A DNA stretch of 64,000 nucleotides from Gymnopilus junonius (Eukaryota; Basidiomycota; Agaricomycetes; Agaricales; Galerinaceae), in NCBI GenBank assembly GCA_015501075.1, contig JADNYJ010000041.1, forward strand, positions 186,001 through 250,000, read 5' to 3'. Below are positions 35,319 to 47,395 of this stretch, in pieces; positions within the stretch are counted from its first letter, which is position 1, and the number at the start of each line of letters is the position of its first letter. A program made the position numbers and the translations under genes. The notes beneath the pieces were generated by a model, which made no database searches, had not been told where the DNA came from, and saw only the letters and a list, made by a program, of their open reading frames with translations.

Positions 35319-36850
35319 ATGCCGTTCAGAGAAAATATACCCGAAAAGAAGAAAGTAAAGCGTCCAGCTAATAATTGGATGCTTTTTAGAAAGGCCTTCA
35401 TCAGTCATTTCCGAGCACAAATCAAAGGCACGCCGGAAGAGCGCAAACATCCAGGAACCAAGCTATCAAGATTCGCTTCAAACGCCTGGGATAAAGGCGG
35501 AGAAGAACTCAAAAGCTTTTGGGCTCAAAAAGCAGAAGAAGAGAAACGTGCACACGAAAAAGCGAATCCTGGTTATAAGTATCAGCCAATGAAGAAGGCG
35601 GATAAGGAGAGAGCGAAGCTGGAGGAGCAGTTGTTGAAGAACAAGTTGAAGGAAGAGCAGAAGCGAGCAACGAACGGTAAAAGGGGCAAGGGGAAAAGCC
35701 CGCTATCCTTGAGAGGTGCCGAGGGGTATCAGAGATGCAGCAGCGATGAGGTGATCGACAATTTCGGTGCTGTTGAGCATCCAGGGCCTGTCCGCCACAA
35801 CGCCAGAACGTCTCCATATCCTTACTATCGCAGCCCGACCAAATACGGGGATACGAGTCCTCCGCTTCCACCTCCACTTCTTTTTCCTCGTCTGCCAGCT
35901 CCAGCAGCTTTCCTACACTTCCGAGTTATTTCGTACAGTGGAATAGCCGTAATGTCTACAGGTACCCGAACTCGTCTTGCAGTTCAACTTCGAGTTCGAC
36001 TTCTTCATATTCTACATTTGATAGCCCCTCTCCCGCAAGTTCATGGACCTCCGCTTCACTCCCAAGCTCACCCGCAAGCCCCGTGTCGAAAGAGCTCGAG
36101 TTCGTAGTTGTCGAGGGTGGCACTGCGCCACCGACTTCGGACTCTTACCGTCTCCGCGCGCAGATGGGTGGGCCAGCGCCTGGCGAGACAGTAAACAGCA
36201 GTCCCATACGCATTATTGACGAGACTGTTAACTTTGACTTCGCTCAGGATACCCAATCACTTACTCCTCTGGCAGCGGAAGGTGTTCAATACATTTCCAA
36301 GTTCGTAGTTCAGCCAGCGAGCCCCAACCAAATCGCTTCCGTAGGTCTTTTCTCTCTAACTTGGTTCATCTCCATCTAACGTTGATTACTCCATGGAATT
36401 CAGAGACCTCAGCTATCGGAAGCTAGCCTCCTTCAACACGAGTCCAATCTCGTACAGTCGACATCTCAACTTGCAAGCGACAACGAAGTCGAAGTTCCAG
36501 TACCACTGTCCCCACCGAACCTCTCAATCTCTATCCATGAGGATTACTCCTCCGAACAATTCAATTCTTCCACCTATGCTTTCTCTGCTCCATCTCCGAC
36601 CAACATTGGCGACACTACTGAAATTCAAGCACCGCACTTCTACCCATCGAACCTCGATGTTCACCAGGATTGGGATCCAGAAGCCGACTTGAACCTGCTC
36701 CCTGATGGAGACCCCTTCTTTCAGGAAGACGTACCCATGTATAATTTGTTTGAATTCAGCACGCCCGTCTCCCAATTTCCGAGCTCCGAAGACATAGTAC
36801 TACCAGACGCAAAAGTCGTCGATTGGCTCACAGCTATTATGCCATACTGA
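35319..36850 (+). CDS. HMG-box transcription factor, copy 4, with a frame break
   Basis: Exon 1 (35319-36340) carries the HMG box from RPANNWMLFR near residue 14 through GGEELKSFWAQKA to NPGYKYQP, followed by a Lys/Glu-rich helix and a Ser-rich region. Exon 2 (36404-36850) encodes an acidic, aromatic C-terminus: NLSISIHEDYSSEQFN, DWDPEADLNLLPDGDP and NLFEFSTPVSQFPSSEDIV, ending WLTAIMPY. This is the composition expected of an activation region. Within exon 1 the frame changes at GGGG (35847-35850). One more G passes smoothly from SPTKYG into a Ser-rich frame that stays open to the intron and continues in exon 2. The HMG box itself is intact. The closest relative in the window is copy 1. Confidence 0.75.
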
Positions 36851-37457
36851 AGATCGCTCCTCCCTGCCCGGAGGAACTTCGGCCGCAGATCCTGTGGCTT
36901 TCCTGGTACACTTTTTTGTCCAGGGTCACCGAAAAGAGGGCTTACGCATGCCGTAAGCCCAAAGTCGTCTTATTTCCTTTATCTCTTATCTGATTTAATA
37001 GTTCGTCTCATCTCTCCTCGCCCTGTTCTCTTGTGTACAAGTCCTGTAATCGTTACCCTCTCGTCTCCTCGCTATCTGCATCTGAATATTGTATGTACAT
37101 TTGTCCTGGTTTTCTTGCTTAGTTCCTCCTATTGTAGTCTGTGTTGTCTGGATTCTGTATATTGTCTCACTGGCGTCCTTGTATTTTAGAATAGTTCGAT
37201 GGATACCCGGCTTTGCAATCGGAAACAACGGACTCTCTTGAGCAGGCAAGCAATGGTTGGTCGAGAATCTCATGATCGATAAAGGTTGCACAGGAATAAC
37301 TGTCACGACGCGTCAATCCTCTGTATTGATCATGATGAGATTCCAGGGATATCGTATTAACAGTTAACCGACGTGGGTCTATAAAAAATTTGGTATCCAA
37401 GAAACGGGCATAGATCCGACAACCGACCGAGACGTTCTCCTTCTGGCAACGACACTT
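36851..37457. other. Convergent intergenic region
   Basis: 600 bases between the stops of HMG-box copy 4 (plus) and the RTA1-like gene (minus). It should hold both 3' ends. No exon seen. Confidence 0.5.
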
Positions 37458-38917
37458 TCACTCGACCGAGGGAGCTTCTTTCTCACCTTTCTCAACCTCA
37501 CGTTTCGTTGTTTTCACAAAGCCGCTCCTACGCCCCAGTAATAATCCAGGATGAGCAAAGTTGATAGTGAATATCGCAAGAGTAACCATTGCTCCATCAA
37601 GGACGTCTAGCGGGCATCATCAAAATGTGGCAAGACGATAAATTAACCAAACGCACTGAACAAAACCTGGGTGCCAATTATTCGTCCCTCCCATCCATCG
37701 GTGAGTTCGATCGTCCGGTACACAGACCTTTTAGTTTACTTGATAAGTTGAACCTTCTTAAAGGGAGCACATGCTGAGCTCACCGAATGAAGAGACAGGT
37801 AGTACTGAAAAGAAGCGCAACGCTCATCAGCGTGATCTTTCCTGACATTAACCCTTCCTGCCCAAGAGCGCGCTCCTGTTGCTCCGCAGGGTGGTCTTCA
37901 GTTTTTATCCTACGGACAGGCCATTTCTTCGTATATCGCACGTAGAATTCGATCGCACATAACGCGTAGATCACAATGACAGCTGTAACGGGAACGGAAC
38001 ATGAGTCTAGGCATCATGAATGTCAAAGAGCATCACCTACCGAGTTGGAATGAGATACCGCCCAACATGATATGGCCACCCTAGTGCAAGGAAAATTCAT
38101 GAGCATGGTAATTGAGAATTAAGGAATGAATTTCCTACAGGATTAGGATCCTGACCAGCAGAGAAGGCCGTTGCCGCCCTTCCTCCTCCAACGGCCTGCA
38201 CTATCAGAGATATCACATCCTAAATTTCAAGAAGGTAGCTGAGGTTAACATGGAAATCTACCACGAGTGAGCCTTTCACTCACAGAAGTACAAAATAGAA
38301 TGGTATCTGCAAAGAGTTAAACGACGGAATTTTGGTAAAATAACGAATAAACTCACATCCTCTTGGGGTTAATCGACTGTATTGCGGACCCAGACGCTGA
38401 ATAAGAATGCCCAGAATCACAAAATTTGCGGCTAGAAGAGGCGTTGGTCCAATGATCGTACAGGTAATCCTTGCAACAAGAGGAAGGTATGAGCCTCTGG
38501 CGGAAGTTCAGCCTCACATTCTTCTTACTGCATTTCAAAGGGCGATGGATTGGGAGGATTAAGACTCGACCATAACCTGGCCGCCCAACCCAGTATCTCG
38601 AGAACACCGCTAAGGCATACAGTCGGAATGAGCCACCATGTTTGAAAATATATTGCTTGGCCTAAGTGTATGACTGGACAAACCGAATGAGGTGTTTAGA
38701 TCTGAGATGTTACGTTTATAACGCACGAGTAGAAAGCCCATAGAGTACGATATATGTTATAGCGACGCCTTCACTTGGAATATAGTTGTATGGAGAGTCA
38801 AGACTCGAATGGGCGTGGTGGGCCTTCACAGCCAAGCCTGAGTGCTGCTAATTAGCGAATAGTCAGCTTCGATTAAAAAGAAGAAAAGGACGTACTGATG
38901 TCGTTTAGAGAAACCAT
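37458..38917 (-). CDS. RTA1-like seven-transmembrane protein
   Basis: About ten short minus-strand exons join in phase into an RTA1-family protein. Recognisable blocks in order are SPYNYIPSEGVAITYIV, HLGQAIYFQTWWLIPTVCL, ITCTIIGPTPLLAANFVILG, LGPQYSRL, DVISLIVQAVGGGRAA, GGHIMLGGISFQLAVIVIYA, then RSVYRTIEL..GWEG and VLDGAMVTLAIF..HPG. These correspond to the conserved loops and seven membrane helices of RTA1/RSB1/RTM1 proteins. The family is tied to lipid translocation or sensing and to drug or long-chain-base tolerance in the plasma membrane. The tail is Lys/Glu-rich and stops at 37460-37458. The first exon is uncertain: the ATG at 38917 is the nearest, but its splice to the SPYNYIP exon does not phase cleanly. 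Confidence 0.8.
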
Positions 38918-39490
38918 TCTAGCTTGACGTTAAAGGGAAGGATATAGACCTTGGTGGGTGTATAACCCAGCTCCCGAAAGACGGGAAGTTGGAACAACAA
39001 AAAGGCTGGTTAAGAGAGAGCAGGATGTAGCGTGTGCAGGTGCTATGCACCGAGGGTATGCAACTGTGATCATCCGCAACACAGTGGAAAAGATTAAGAA
39101 TAGCTGCTTATCGGCAAGAAAAATGTTCCCGAAGAGGTTAGAAAAGGAATGAAATCTGCCGTGGTGCCTGATTATTCCGCAGCGATCACTTTCATCAGCC
39201 CTCCCGGAGGTTAACGTCAGAATTTTGCCGAGCATCCCGAGATCCGGGTCAAATCTGGGTGGGTATCCGGAGACTTTGGTTAATCATTAATGACACATCC
39301 TCGAAGTAAAATGTAATAAATTTGCGAACACCTGATGAGGCCAATAGGTTTCGCAACTGGAATGCATTACAGTATCTTCAGGCATTGCCGCATGGGCAGT
39401 ATTTATTTCAATTAAGAAGATTTTTATTAAGACTTCTATTACACAAATACAAAAAAATTAAGTCTTACTGTAAAAAGACTGCGCGCTTTC
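38918..39490. other. Intergenic region
   Basis: 570 bases between the RTA1-like gene (its promoter at the left) and tRNA-Asp. No exon seen; 39310-39480 is AT-rich. Confidence 0.5.
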
Positions 39491-39576
39491 TCTCTGTCTG
39501 GGAGTCGAACCCAGCTTTCGCGCGTCCGGCAAAGAGCAATGACAGGCGCGTGTACTAACCGATATACTAACAGAGA
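39491..39576 (-). tRNA. tRNA-Asp (GTC) with intron
   Basis: On the minus strand a seven-pair acceptor stem (TCTCTGT with ACAGAGA) encloses a D arm with GGTTAGTA. The anticodon arm is CGCGC-CTGTCAC-GCGCG interrupted by 15 nt, and the T arm is CTGGG-TTCGACT-CCCAG. The anticodon GTC and the CTGTCAC loop are those of tRNA-Asp. The 15-nt insertion sits one base 3' of the anticodon, the canonical place for eukaryotic nuclear tRNA introns. TTCGA and the GGTTAGTA region serve as internal B and A boxes. Identity was assigned by hand folding. Confidence 0.85.
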
Positions 39577-39889
39577 TTATGTAAAGTGCAGTTGAGTGTG
39601 GAAGATATAGTTGAGTGCGAAAGACGAAAATTGAAAACTGTACCGACCAGCTCGATCGGTTTGAATTCGCAGCGGCAAAGGTGATATCTTCAGATCACCA
39701 ATCAACAGTCAGAGAGCACTTAGCAAAACGATGTCGCCAAGTCTGATCGACAAAAACCAAAAAGTCCCAGTAAATGATTGGCCGCGATCAACGTGTATTG
39801 CGTGTTGCATTACCCATCTCCTCAACAGAATGGAGAGTATTAGCATCAACTTAAACAGAAGTATAAGAAAATACATGACGACATTGATC
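39577..39889. other. Intergenic region
   Basis: About 310 bases between tRNA-Asp and the stop of the Kelch gene. No gene seen. Confidence 0.5.
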
Positions 39890-42800
39890 TCAACGTCTGT
39901 TTCGACTGGCGCCAGCACCAGGAGCACTCGGTCCTCCAACAGCCCCTCGGCGCATTTCTTCTTCATTGAGCCCCGCTTCTGCCAGGATTTTCTCGACTTC
40001 TTCAAGGATGGGTTTATAAGACGCTAGAGAGGGCAAACAGGAAACGTCACGCTCCATCTCGCTCAAGAACACGGGTAAGGGTTCAACGTACCATACCGCT
40101 CTTCCGCCAGAGCAAACCCATCTCTGCGCAGCTGTTTCCCCTTGTTCTCACTATTTTCGAGAGCTTTTTGAGCCCAGTATTCACCTAACACTCGATATTA
40201 GTACTATAAAAAGGGGTAGTGAATAGCTTAATCCAATCTCACGAGAGCGGGCATAAAACATGGCCAAAGTTTCTCCTGGAAGCGGCGTGCTCTGAACATC
40301 TTCGGCTGAGCGTGTGGCATCTTTAGAAACACCCATGAACGCGGTAGCTTTCGAGCGGATGTCAGTCTGCGAATAAAAGCGCATGCAAACGTCAGAACAC
40401 TTTCGATGCGAAATTTTCATTCGCTAACCACTTACTTCATCTTTATCTTCTTCAGCTTCTGCAGATGTTTCCAATGGAATGCTTGCGATATCTGCTTCAA
40501 GGACATCATCTTCGTCGTTGGCATTTTTCTTTTTCTGCCTCTTGGAAGACTTCAAATCCTCGTCGCCGATATCGCGCTCCTTCAGCTTCAGCTCTAGATC
40601 CTTAGCAACCGCCTCATCGGCATCAACCAGAGTCTCTTCGTCCCCATCCTCATCATATTTCTCCTCGTCAGTATCGTCCTCATCCTCATCGCTGTCATCC
40701 TCGTCACCATCTTCATCACTACTGCTCTCAACGTCACCCTCTGGTATAACGACATCAGTCTTCTTCAAACAGATGTATTTGTCCATTTTGTCCAGTTGTA
40801 GGGAGTAGAAGTCGTCAAGTGTGTACTCCCGAGAGCCACGTTCGTAGATTCCACCATATCTGAAATGTACTTGTTGAAGAATAAGGAGAGACACAGAATG
40901 TGATGGTTGACGTACATGTACAGTGTATTACGTAATACGGCGAGCATTGTGTTGTACCTTGGTAAAGGAGTGGACAAAAGAGGGTCGTCCAGGTCGACAG
41001 TATCGTCAATAGGAGCGGTGGGAGTGCTCGACGCCTTGGGCTTCCTACTGGTATCATTTTCTATTGCATATTTGCCCTATAATTGGAAAGTTCTGTGATA
41101 TGTTCATAAACGTAATGGCAAACGAGTAAACGCACATTATTCTCAGTTTCGCCCTCATCATCATCACTTCCTTGCTCATCCTCTTCATATCTCTCTTTCT
41201 CTTTGTGCTGCTGCTGCTTCTTCTTGGGACCTTTCTTTTGCCCTCCCTTCACTTTCGGTTTCTTCAGCGTCATGCTCATCCATTTGCCTTTGCCCGTCAG
41301 TTGATATCCGTACCTGTCATCCAAAAAGACATCAGACTTTCGCCGAATGTCTAATCAAAGAAAGAAATTCTTACAAATCGTTCCAGAACACACTCTCCAG
41401 CACTTCCTCGCTCGTGTCCTCATCTGTGACACCACCAAACAGTACTCCGACCCCTCTTGCAGCCCAAAGTGTCATTGTACACCCGCTGCGGAGACAAGGG
41501 GCATATGCATCCGAGGGCCGCTTCCGCTTTTCCCATTTGAATATTATCGATGGCTGCTGCATCTTTGACGACGAGGCCTTGGACTTCCCTGATACAGGAG
41601 GTGCTTTGGATGAAGGCGTTGCTGGAGTTTGAGGAGTGGCTTCCGAGGGCAAAGTAATCCTGCAAGTCGGTGTTTAGTTCAGCCCGTAGCAGAGCAAGAA
41701 AATCACAAACTTAAGTACCCAGGTATCGTCCAGCATGACACCAACTGGACGCTTGCCCTTCTGGTATTCTTTGCAATAGCCACCTAATAACGAATTGACA
41801 TGTTGTAAAACATGCTAAGGGAAAGGGATACCATGCAGAATGATCCCATCAGAACATGGAAGAAAAGAAAATCCGCTGCGGGGCCTATGCGAAGTTCGAA
41901 CGCAAATGAAGGTAAATACGAGAACAAGACGTACGAAGGTTTTGCATCTGTTTCTTTCATCTCAACTTTCGCCCAGCTATATTCATGGGTGTCGAAAACC
42001 CATAAATCATTCAAATAACGTGCTTTGAAGATATTAGATAAGGCATCCTGATATTTGACTACCAAAAACCTCACTAGTGATGCCTGGGTCGTAGAAACCG
42101 CCAAACAAGACGATTAGGTGCTTCCAAATGGCCATACTGAAAGAAAAAGGATAAGAGGCAATATTGGAAGGAATAAATGGAGATGTACCTACCGATGGCC
42201 AGAACGGGGAGTGGGACGGACTTTGGTGTCAATACGGTCCCAAGAATGTGTTGCTATATCAAAGCACCAGAAATCCGCATAATGGTGAAAGCTGTTCTGG
42301 TGCAGAGAAGAAAACTCGCCACCTGCGGCACGTTAGCGGATATTTGAACGGGAACAGTTTGGGTATTCACCAAAGAGGAAGAGTTTCCCGCCGCCAGCAG
42401 GTGAAGCAACGAGCGCATGGGCAGACCTTGGGCCAGGACATGTCGGAGAGACAAACTTTCTCCATTCATCTTTCTCTGGAGTATATCTAAACACGTCATT
42501 GTAGAAGTACTGGAAAGCGATCAGCTTGCTACTGATCTGGTGAGATGATAAAGGGCTCACGGCTTTGTTGTCCTCGCTGAAAAATTCCCCTCCAATGCAC
42601 CAGAGATGATTGCCATTTGGGCATGCAGTCAAGGTAGCGTTTGCTCTACGACTCGGAGGTCCTTCTACGAGTTCCTCCGTGACTGTATGTGCGACCTCCC
42701 ATTCTTTTCGCATCTACTGAGCGCGCGAAGAAATTAGCACCACATCGGCCTTTTATATTAGAGGGACTCCACTCACTCTTTCCAAGATCCCTTCCAAGTC

Positions 42801-42983
42801 ATCATCGTCGGTATCTGAATCGTTGGCTTTCTTTGCTTTGGCCTTTCCTTTCGTCTTGGTGGAGCTGGCATTAGTCGTGTCCTTGGATTTCACTGCTTTT
42901 TTCGTCTCCTTCCTCTCGACTTTTTGCGCTGCTTTAGCCTTCTTTACTGCTTTAGCTGTTGCATTGCCTCCCTTCTTCCCCAT
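39890..42983 (-). CDS. Kelch-repeat protein of the KLHDC4/Kel3 type
   Basis: A multi-exon minus-strand gene starts at the complement of 42981-42983 and stops at 39890. The N-terminus is a Lys/Ala-rich basic helix (MGKKGGNATAKAVKKAKAA), then RMRKEWEVAHTVTEE. Kelch repeats follow, with the usual GG and W spacing: LWCIGGEFF, YFYNDVFRYTPEKDEW, RSAHALVA, WDRIDTKVRPTPRSGHR, LIVLFGGFYDPG, LNDLWVFDTHEYSWAKVE. A long charged insert and an acidic Asp/Glu run come next. The C-terminal segment (FYARSREYWAQKALE, LRRDGFALAEERY, SYKPILEEVEKIL) matches the DUF4110 tail of KLHDC4 homologs. Human KLHDC4 and yeast Kel3 are poorly understood cytoplasmic or nuclear beta-propellers. No frame break was needed. A 300-base divergent promoter separates it from the F-box gene. 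Confidence 0.85.
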
Positions 42984-43285
42984 GACACCAGACGAAACGC
43001 CTCAAATCCGTTATGTTTGGGACAAGTGGTAGTTGGGAACGAGAAAAATAACACCAATCACGCGCTTCAGTAGCGGCACGACATCCCACTCACCACGGAA
43101 GTCAATGGTGACAACCTCTCTTGCCATCATCGACTTCCTCCATTGTGCGCAACCTCAATACCCCGAGTAGAACACAAAGCAAGGTATGCATCCGATCAGT
43201 TGCGAGATTGAGCTTAGGATGTTGACTAGGTGTCAAAATAGAAGATTTCTGATTACCAACTATTTCTATTTGTCGAAGAAAAGGC
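42984..43285. promoter_or_regulatory. Divergent promoter region, Kelch gene / F-box-like gene
   Basis: 300 bases separate the start codons of two divergently transcribed genes, so both promoters lie here. No specific element was recognised. Confidence 0.45.
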
Positions 43286-44716
43286 ATGGCCTCTGAAAAT
43301 GGGGGAGCTCGTCTGCCTTTAGAGCTCCTGGAAGAGATTATCGACATTCTCGCTTTTGATCTGTTTGACCCCGAATGTCGCGCCACCCTTTTTGAATGCA
43401 CACTCGTCTGCAAGACCTTCTACAGTCGCGCATCAGGGCACCTTATTTCGGACATACATATAGGTCGTATTTCCAAGACTTCTCAAACCATAGATGACCA
43501 TGTCAAGCTATGCAAAGAGTTAGAAGGTCTGCACAACGTTCTGGAGATGCACCCAGACCTGGCACCCCGTGTCAAGGCCTTGACGATTGAAACATGCTTT
43601 GGCGGCGTAGCTCCAGCGAAGAACAGAGAACTTCTACTAGAGAACCGGCATATACCTCTTATCTTCCCGAAACTGTTTTCCATCGTTAAATTTGCATGGA
43701 TGAATCGCGCTATGGTTTTTCCTTGGTCCTCATTCAGCACTTCTGTTTTAGAGGCATTTGACATTCTCATGACACACCTTCCCTATCCATTTTAACCTTT
43801 GAGGGTATTGAAGACCTTCCAGCGGACTACATAACTCGATGTTCAGGCCTAAAACAACTGGAGCTTACACATGTGGACTACGTAGAGGTGGTTCATGAAC
43901 CCTCCTCTCCTCCCACTGACGTTCATGCTCAACGTGAAGAAATAGAATCGCAACGTGCATTGCAGCTCATGATCAACCGCCATGCCCTGGCCTTGTTCTT
44001 CACATTCTCTCTGGTTCCACTTCGGCGTCCATGTTCTCAAGACTACGTTCTCTAACTATGTGGATGAGAAATGCCGACGAGGTTCGTGCCGCATGGGGAG
44101 TAATGCAGTCTGCCGCTGAAACGCTTGAATTGCTAGTCATAGAAGACATGTCCCATTTCGGATGTAAGTTTTCCCTTATCATCCAGGGCTTCTGCCGCTG
44201 ATTCATGAAATATCCAGATCCGACATTGATCCCGGGTTCAATAGACCTGGGTATCTCCGAAAGCTGAAAAACATAACGATTGGCTGCAGGATCGCCTCCG
44301 GAGACGGAATAATAGTGCCAATGGGGATCAGCGGTATCCTCAGCCCACCAACGTCACCTTCGGCCATCCAAGGGATTGAAATCACAATCGACTGGATCGA
44401 CTGCAGGATCGGTTCAGAAGAAAGTCGGCTCACGGCCACTGCAGAGCCCGCATGGGATATCCTGGACCAGACACTCTCTCGGCTCTCAACCTTTCCTGAC
44501 TTATGTCGCGTTTCGTTAAATCTCAAACTTGGATATGGCTGGTCTACTTCACCAGGTTTACCAAATCCTCCAGATCGCATCGTTACAGTGAAAGATCATC
44601 TCGAACGATTGGCGGGAAGGCTGCTTCCTCTTACCTCCAAGCTTTTGACTGTAAAAACACATATCAATGTACTGGTCTATAAAAGCCGATACGCGTCGAA
44701 TAGCGCGTACTATTGA
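43286..44716 (+). pseudogene. F-box-like protein gene with three frame breaks
   Basis: The first 165 residues open with an F-box-like motif (LPLELLEEIIDILA, then ECTLVCKTFYSRA) and a leucine-rich region. F-box proteins link substrates to SCF ubiquitin ligases, and Agaricomycetes have hundreds. The frame then breaks near 43755 (into SLSILTFEGIEDLPADY), near 43990 (into MFSRLRSLTMWMRNADEV) and at GGG 44249-44251 (into YLRKLKNITIGCRI). A GT-AG intron at about 44164-44219 is credible. Each break is repaired by one added base, the same sign as breaks elsewhere in the window. It may therefore be an intact gene seen through a faulty consensus, or a decaying copy. I label it pseudogene because as written it cannot make a full protein. 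Confidence 0.5.
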
Positions 44717-44842
44717 TGCTATTTTAGAATAGGGTTCACAGTGCCTCGACCTAATAATACACGCACGTCCCTTTGCCTTCTATATCCACCTTCTCTCAGC
44801 CAATCTGCTCCTTATCAGAAACCATCATCTACGTCGACACCC

Positions 44843-45082
44843 ATGCAGGATGCAGCATACAAGATCGACAAAAACCGACAGAGAAAGAAAGGACCAAAGC
44901 TACCCAAGGAGCTTCCGGATCGCCTCATCGATGAACTCGGTTCCAACATGGAGGAATACCATACTCGTCTCGCACTTATCAATTGTAGCCGGGTCTGCTG
45001 GTTCTTCTACGACCAATTAAATCCCAATTTTACGATGTGGCTAGACGGGTGTCTATCTCAAGGGCAGACGTTCCCGGTCTAG
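44843..45082 (+). pseudogene. Truncated F-box fragment
   Basis: An ATG at 44843 opens an 80-codon frame with a basic start (KNRQRKKGPK) and an F-box-like segment, LPKELPDRLIDELG then ALINCSRVCWFFYDQL. It stops at 45082. The leucine-rich C-terminal part expected of such a protein is missing. A short open segment continues in another frame to 45222. It lies immediately downstream of, and resembles, the F-box gene at 43.3 kb, so a partial tandem copy is likely. It could also be a frame-broken longer gene. Confidence 0.4.
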
Positions 45083-45348
45083 AAATATTTGTTCTCGTTT
45101 TGAAAATCAGTACAATGAACTTAACGGCCTTTCAATGGGTACTCAGGGCGCTTTGCACAAACAAACGCTTGCTTCCGGAGACCTCTAAGATCCCATTGAA
45201 GACCTACGTTAGGCAGAAGTAAAATTTCCCGAACTCTTGCACCAATGCTTCAGATCTGTGATTAATGTATATTACCGAGATTGAAATACATGCATGCACT
45301 AGTGGATAACGGTTCATCAAAAATGCCACATTCGTTGATGAACAGCCG

Positions 45349-46570
45349 TTACCCGATCCCTTGAAGTAGAGAAACTCTGCGAACGCCCATTGCTTGGCCA
45401 GGGGCTTCGGACGTCCTCGACTCCTGGGGACAAGAAGCCGATCTTGGTCTTACAGCAAGGCGGCGCCGGCTGAGAGGAGTACTATGAACTCTTTTCAGTC
45501 GCTGGAGATCGTGGCCGATGAAAAACGCTTCTCTAATTTCGATGGAGTTCGAGGATATTGATCCAGGCATTCTTGGGCTGGATTAAGATGCACCGGAGTG
45601 CTTGTGACGATCCGGTTAGCGGAGGCAGTGGCGGTAGCCAACTGAGCGAGGCCTCCAACTCGTACCACGACTTGCAATCCGGAAGGGACATGATAAGTTG
45701 CGTATGAAGCGGGTCGTTGTTGAGTGTCCGCAACATTTCTTGAACGAACATCTCCGACAAGCTATCAGTGGACCCAAGAGGCATAAGCGAATAATCAGCC
45801 GCAGGTCCGGAACCGCCATGGACGCCAGAGGAACGAAGCTCGTAGGAAGACGGAGACGAGGAGCCAACCAACACACGACCCAGACCGTCAAATGGATAGC
45901 CAGAACCATCCTTCCTCCCAATTCCAGAGATGCCCAAACCAACTCCGGCAGACGGAAGGGATGCTGAAATTTCAGATTCGGGAGGAAAGTCCAAAAGCGC
46001 GTCGGAAGAGGTAGATAAATTCAGCTCGTCAGAAGAGGCCGTGGAATCACTGCCAAGTGAGATGTTGAACGAGCTCATCCCAGTTGAGAATCTCGAACAA
46101 GAACGAATGACAGGAGCATTAAGAAGAGACGGATCCTCGGCAGGGATTGACATGGTGCCCTGAAAGTGGGAGTCGCCATAGACCAAGTCTGGAGAAGTGT
46201 TCGAAGGAGTGAGAGCAGGCGTGTTGAACGGGACAAAGGGCGGGTCGCCTGGCAATCTCTTGCAAGACAGAGACGGGCGGCTCCGGTTCTCAGATCCACC
46301 AAATGCAAGTGCGTTGACGCAGGAAACCAGGCCATCCCTGACTTCCTGAGCATTCTACGGATAGGAAAAGGTAAGCGATGGTCCAGCCGACTTGAAAAGT
46401 AAAAAAAGGCGCACCTCCAGATCTTGCTCATCCAGACCCAGACTATCATCAGAACGTTGGTCGAATTGGTCGGACTTCGCTTGAGTACCTCGATTGAAAC
46501 CAGTCGCTGGATGAGAAGGCCGATGTTCGGACGGTTCAAACAAAGACAAGGGCACAGATAAAGCAGACAT
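45349..46570 (-). CDS. Ser-rich hypothetical protein with two frame breaks
   Basis: Exon 1 (46570-46415) begins MSALSVPLSLFEPSE. A 60-nt intron (46355-46414) joins it to an exon reading NAQEVRDGLVSCVNALAF and a long Ser/Gly/Pro-rich region. A conserved-looking stretch MFVQEMLRTLNNDP then SLPDCKSWYELEA follows. After that the frame passes near 45650 into QLATATASANRIVTSTPVHL and near 45515 into LQRLKRVHSTPLSRRRLAV, stopping at 45349. Each step needs one added base. No domain is recognised. The basic C-terminus with RVHSTPLSRRR looks like a phosphorylation-rich tail, but no function can be given. If the breaks are real, the protein would end at 45533. Confidence 0.55.
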
Positions 46571-47395
46571 AATTGAAAGTGAGCGTTTGGAGAAGAGTAG
46601 GCGTGATAGTGATAAGAGAACGGCGTGAAGAGAAGGAGGCATAAAGTTTCAATGTTGGATAGAAAATGTGCGGCCGATAGAGACAGTGTGAGTGGGAATA
46701 GGAGAAGATAGGAGGACGATAGACTGTTCTTGTGCTGGTATCAGAATTAAAGAAAGAGGAGAGAGGGCGTGCGCGGGGCGACCCTCATATATATGGATGA
46801 GAGAATTAATTGAGGCTGACGGTGAACGCTACAGTTCCTACCGAAATTTTGCAAGCATTTGTGTGGGTGACAACATTCTGCATCGCCCTGTTCAGAGAAG
46901 TCAGTCCTCATTCCTTTACATGACAAAGGCTGGAACTTTTGGCTGCTTCTTCTCCTCAGAGGGCAAACGGGTGTGATGGGCATGAAATGGCGAGGTGGAA
47001 AGAGGCGGTTGATGCGACGGATCCAGGGTTCGATCGTGATCGACAGGTTTTGATTGGACAAGAAGTCCGCCCGCTCACCCAAATAAGGGCAGTAGTCAAG
47101 GAAAATCGCTTTGTTCACGGCGCTGCTTTTGTCATTTATTATTGTCGTGCGTACAATCTGTTTATGACTTTTGTTACAATATTAGAACAAAAAGATACCG
47201 CCTTGTGTCCAACTCCCGTCGACGCCACTCATCTATTGTACCTCGTGCACACAGCGAGATGACCATGAGGCTTGCATTGCGGCTCGTCTAATTATAAGCG
47301 CCCAGGGTCCGACAAAGAGCCTGTTACTTTTCCTCCTTACCATGACCCACCTCACTTCAACCCTGCAGACTGCTAGCTGTTCCTTTGACCTCATC
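46571..47395. other. Divergent intergenic region
   Basis: About 825 bases between the starts of the Ser-rich gene (minus) and an unknown plus-strand gene. Open frames near 46692-47262 show no motif. Both promoters must lie here. Confidence 0.4.

Noticed and set aside
12387..36850. A mating-type (HMG or homeodomain) locus
   Set aside because: HMG boxes of this type are common regulators in basidiomycetes. No homeodomain pair, pheromone precursor or pheromone receptor is present in the window.
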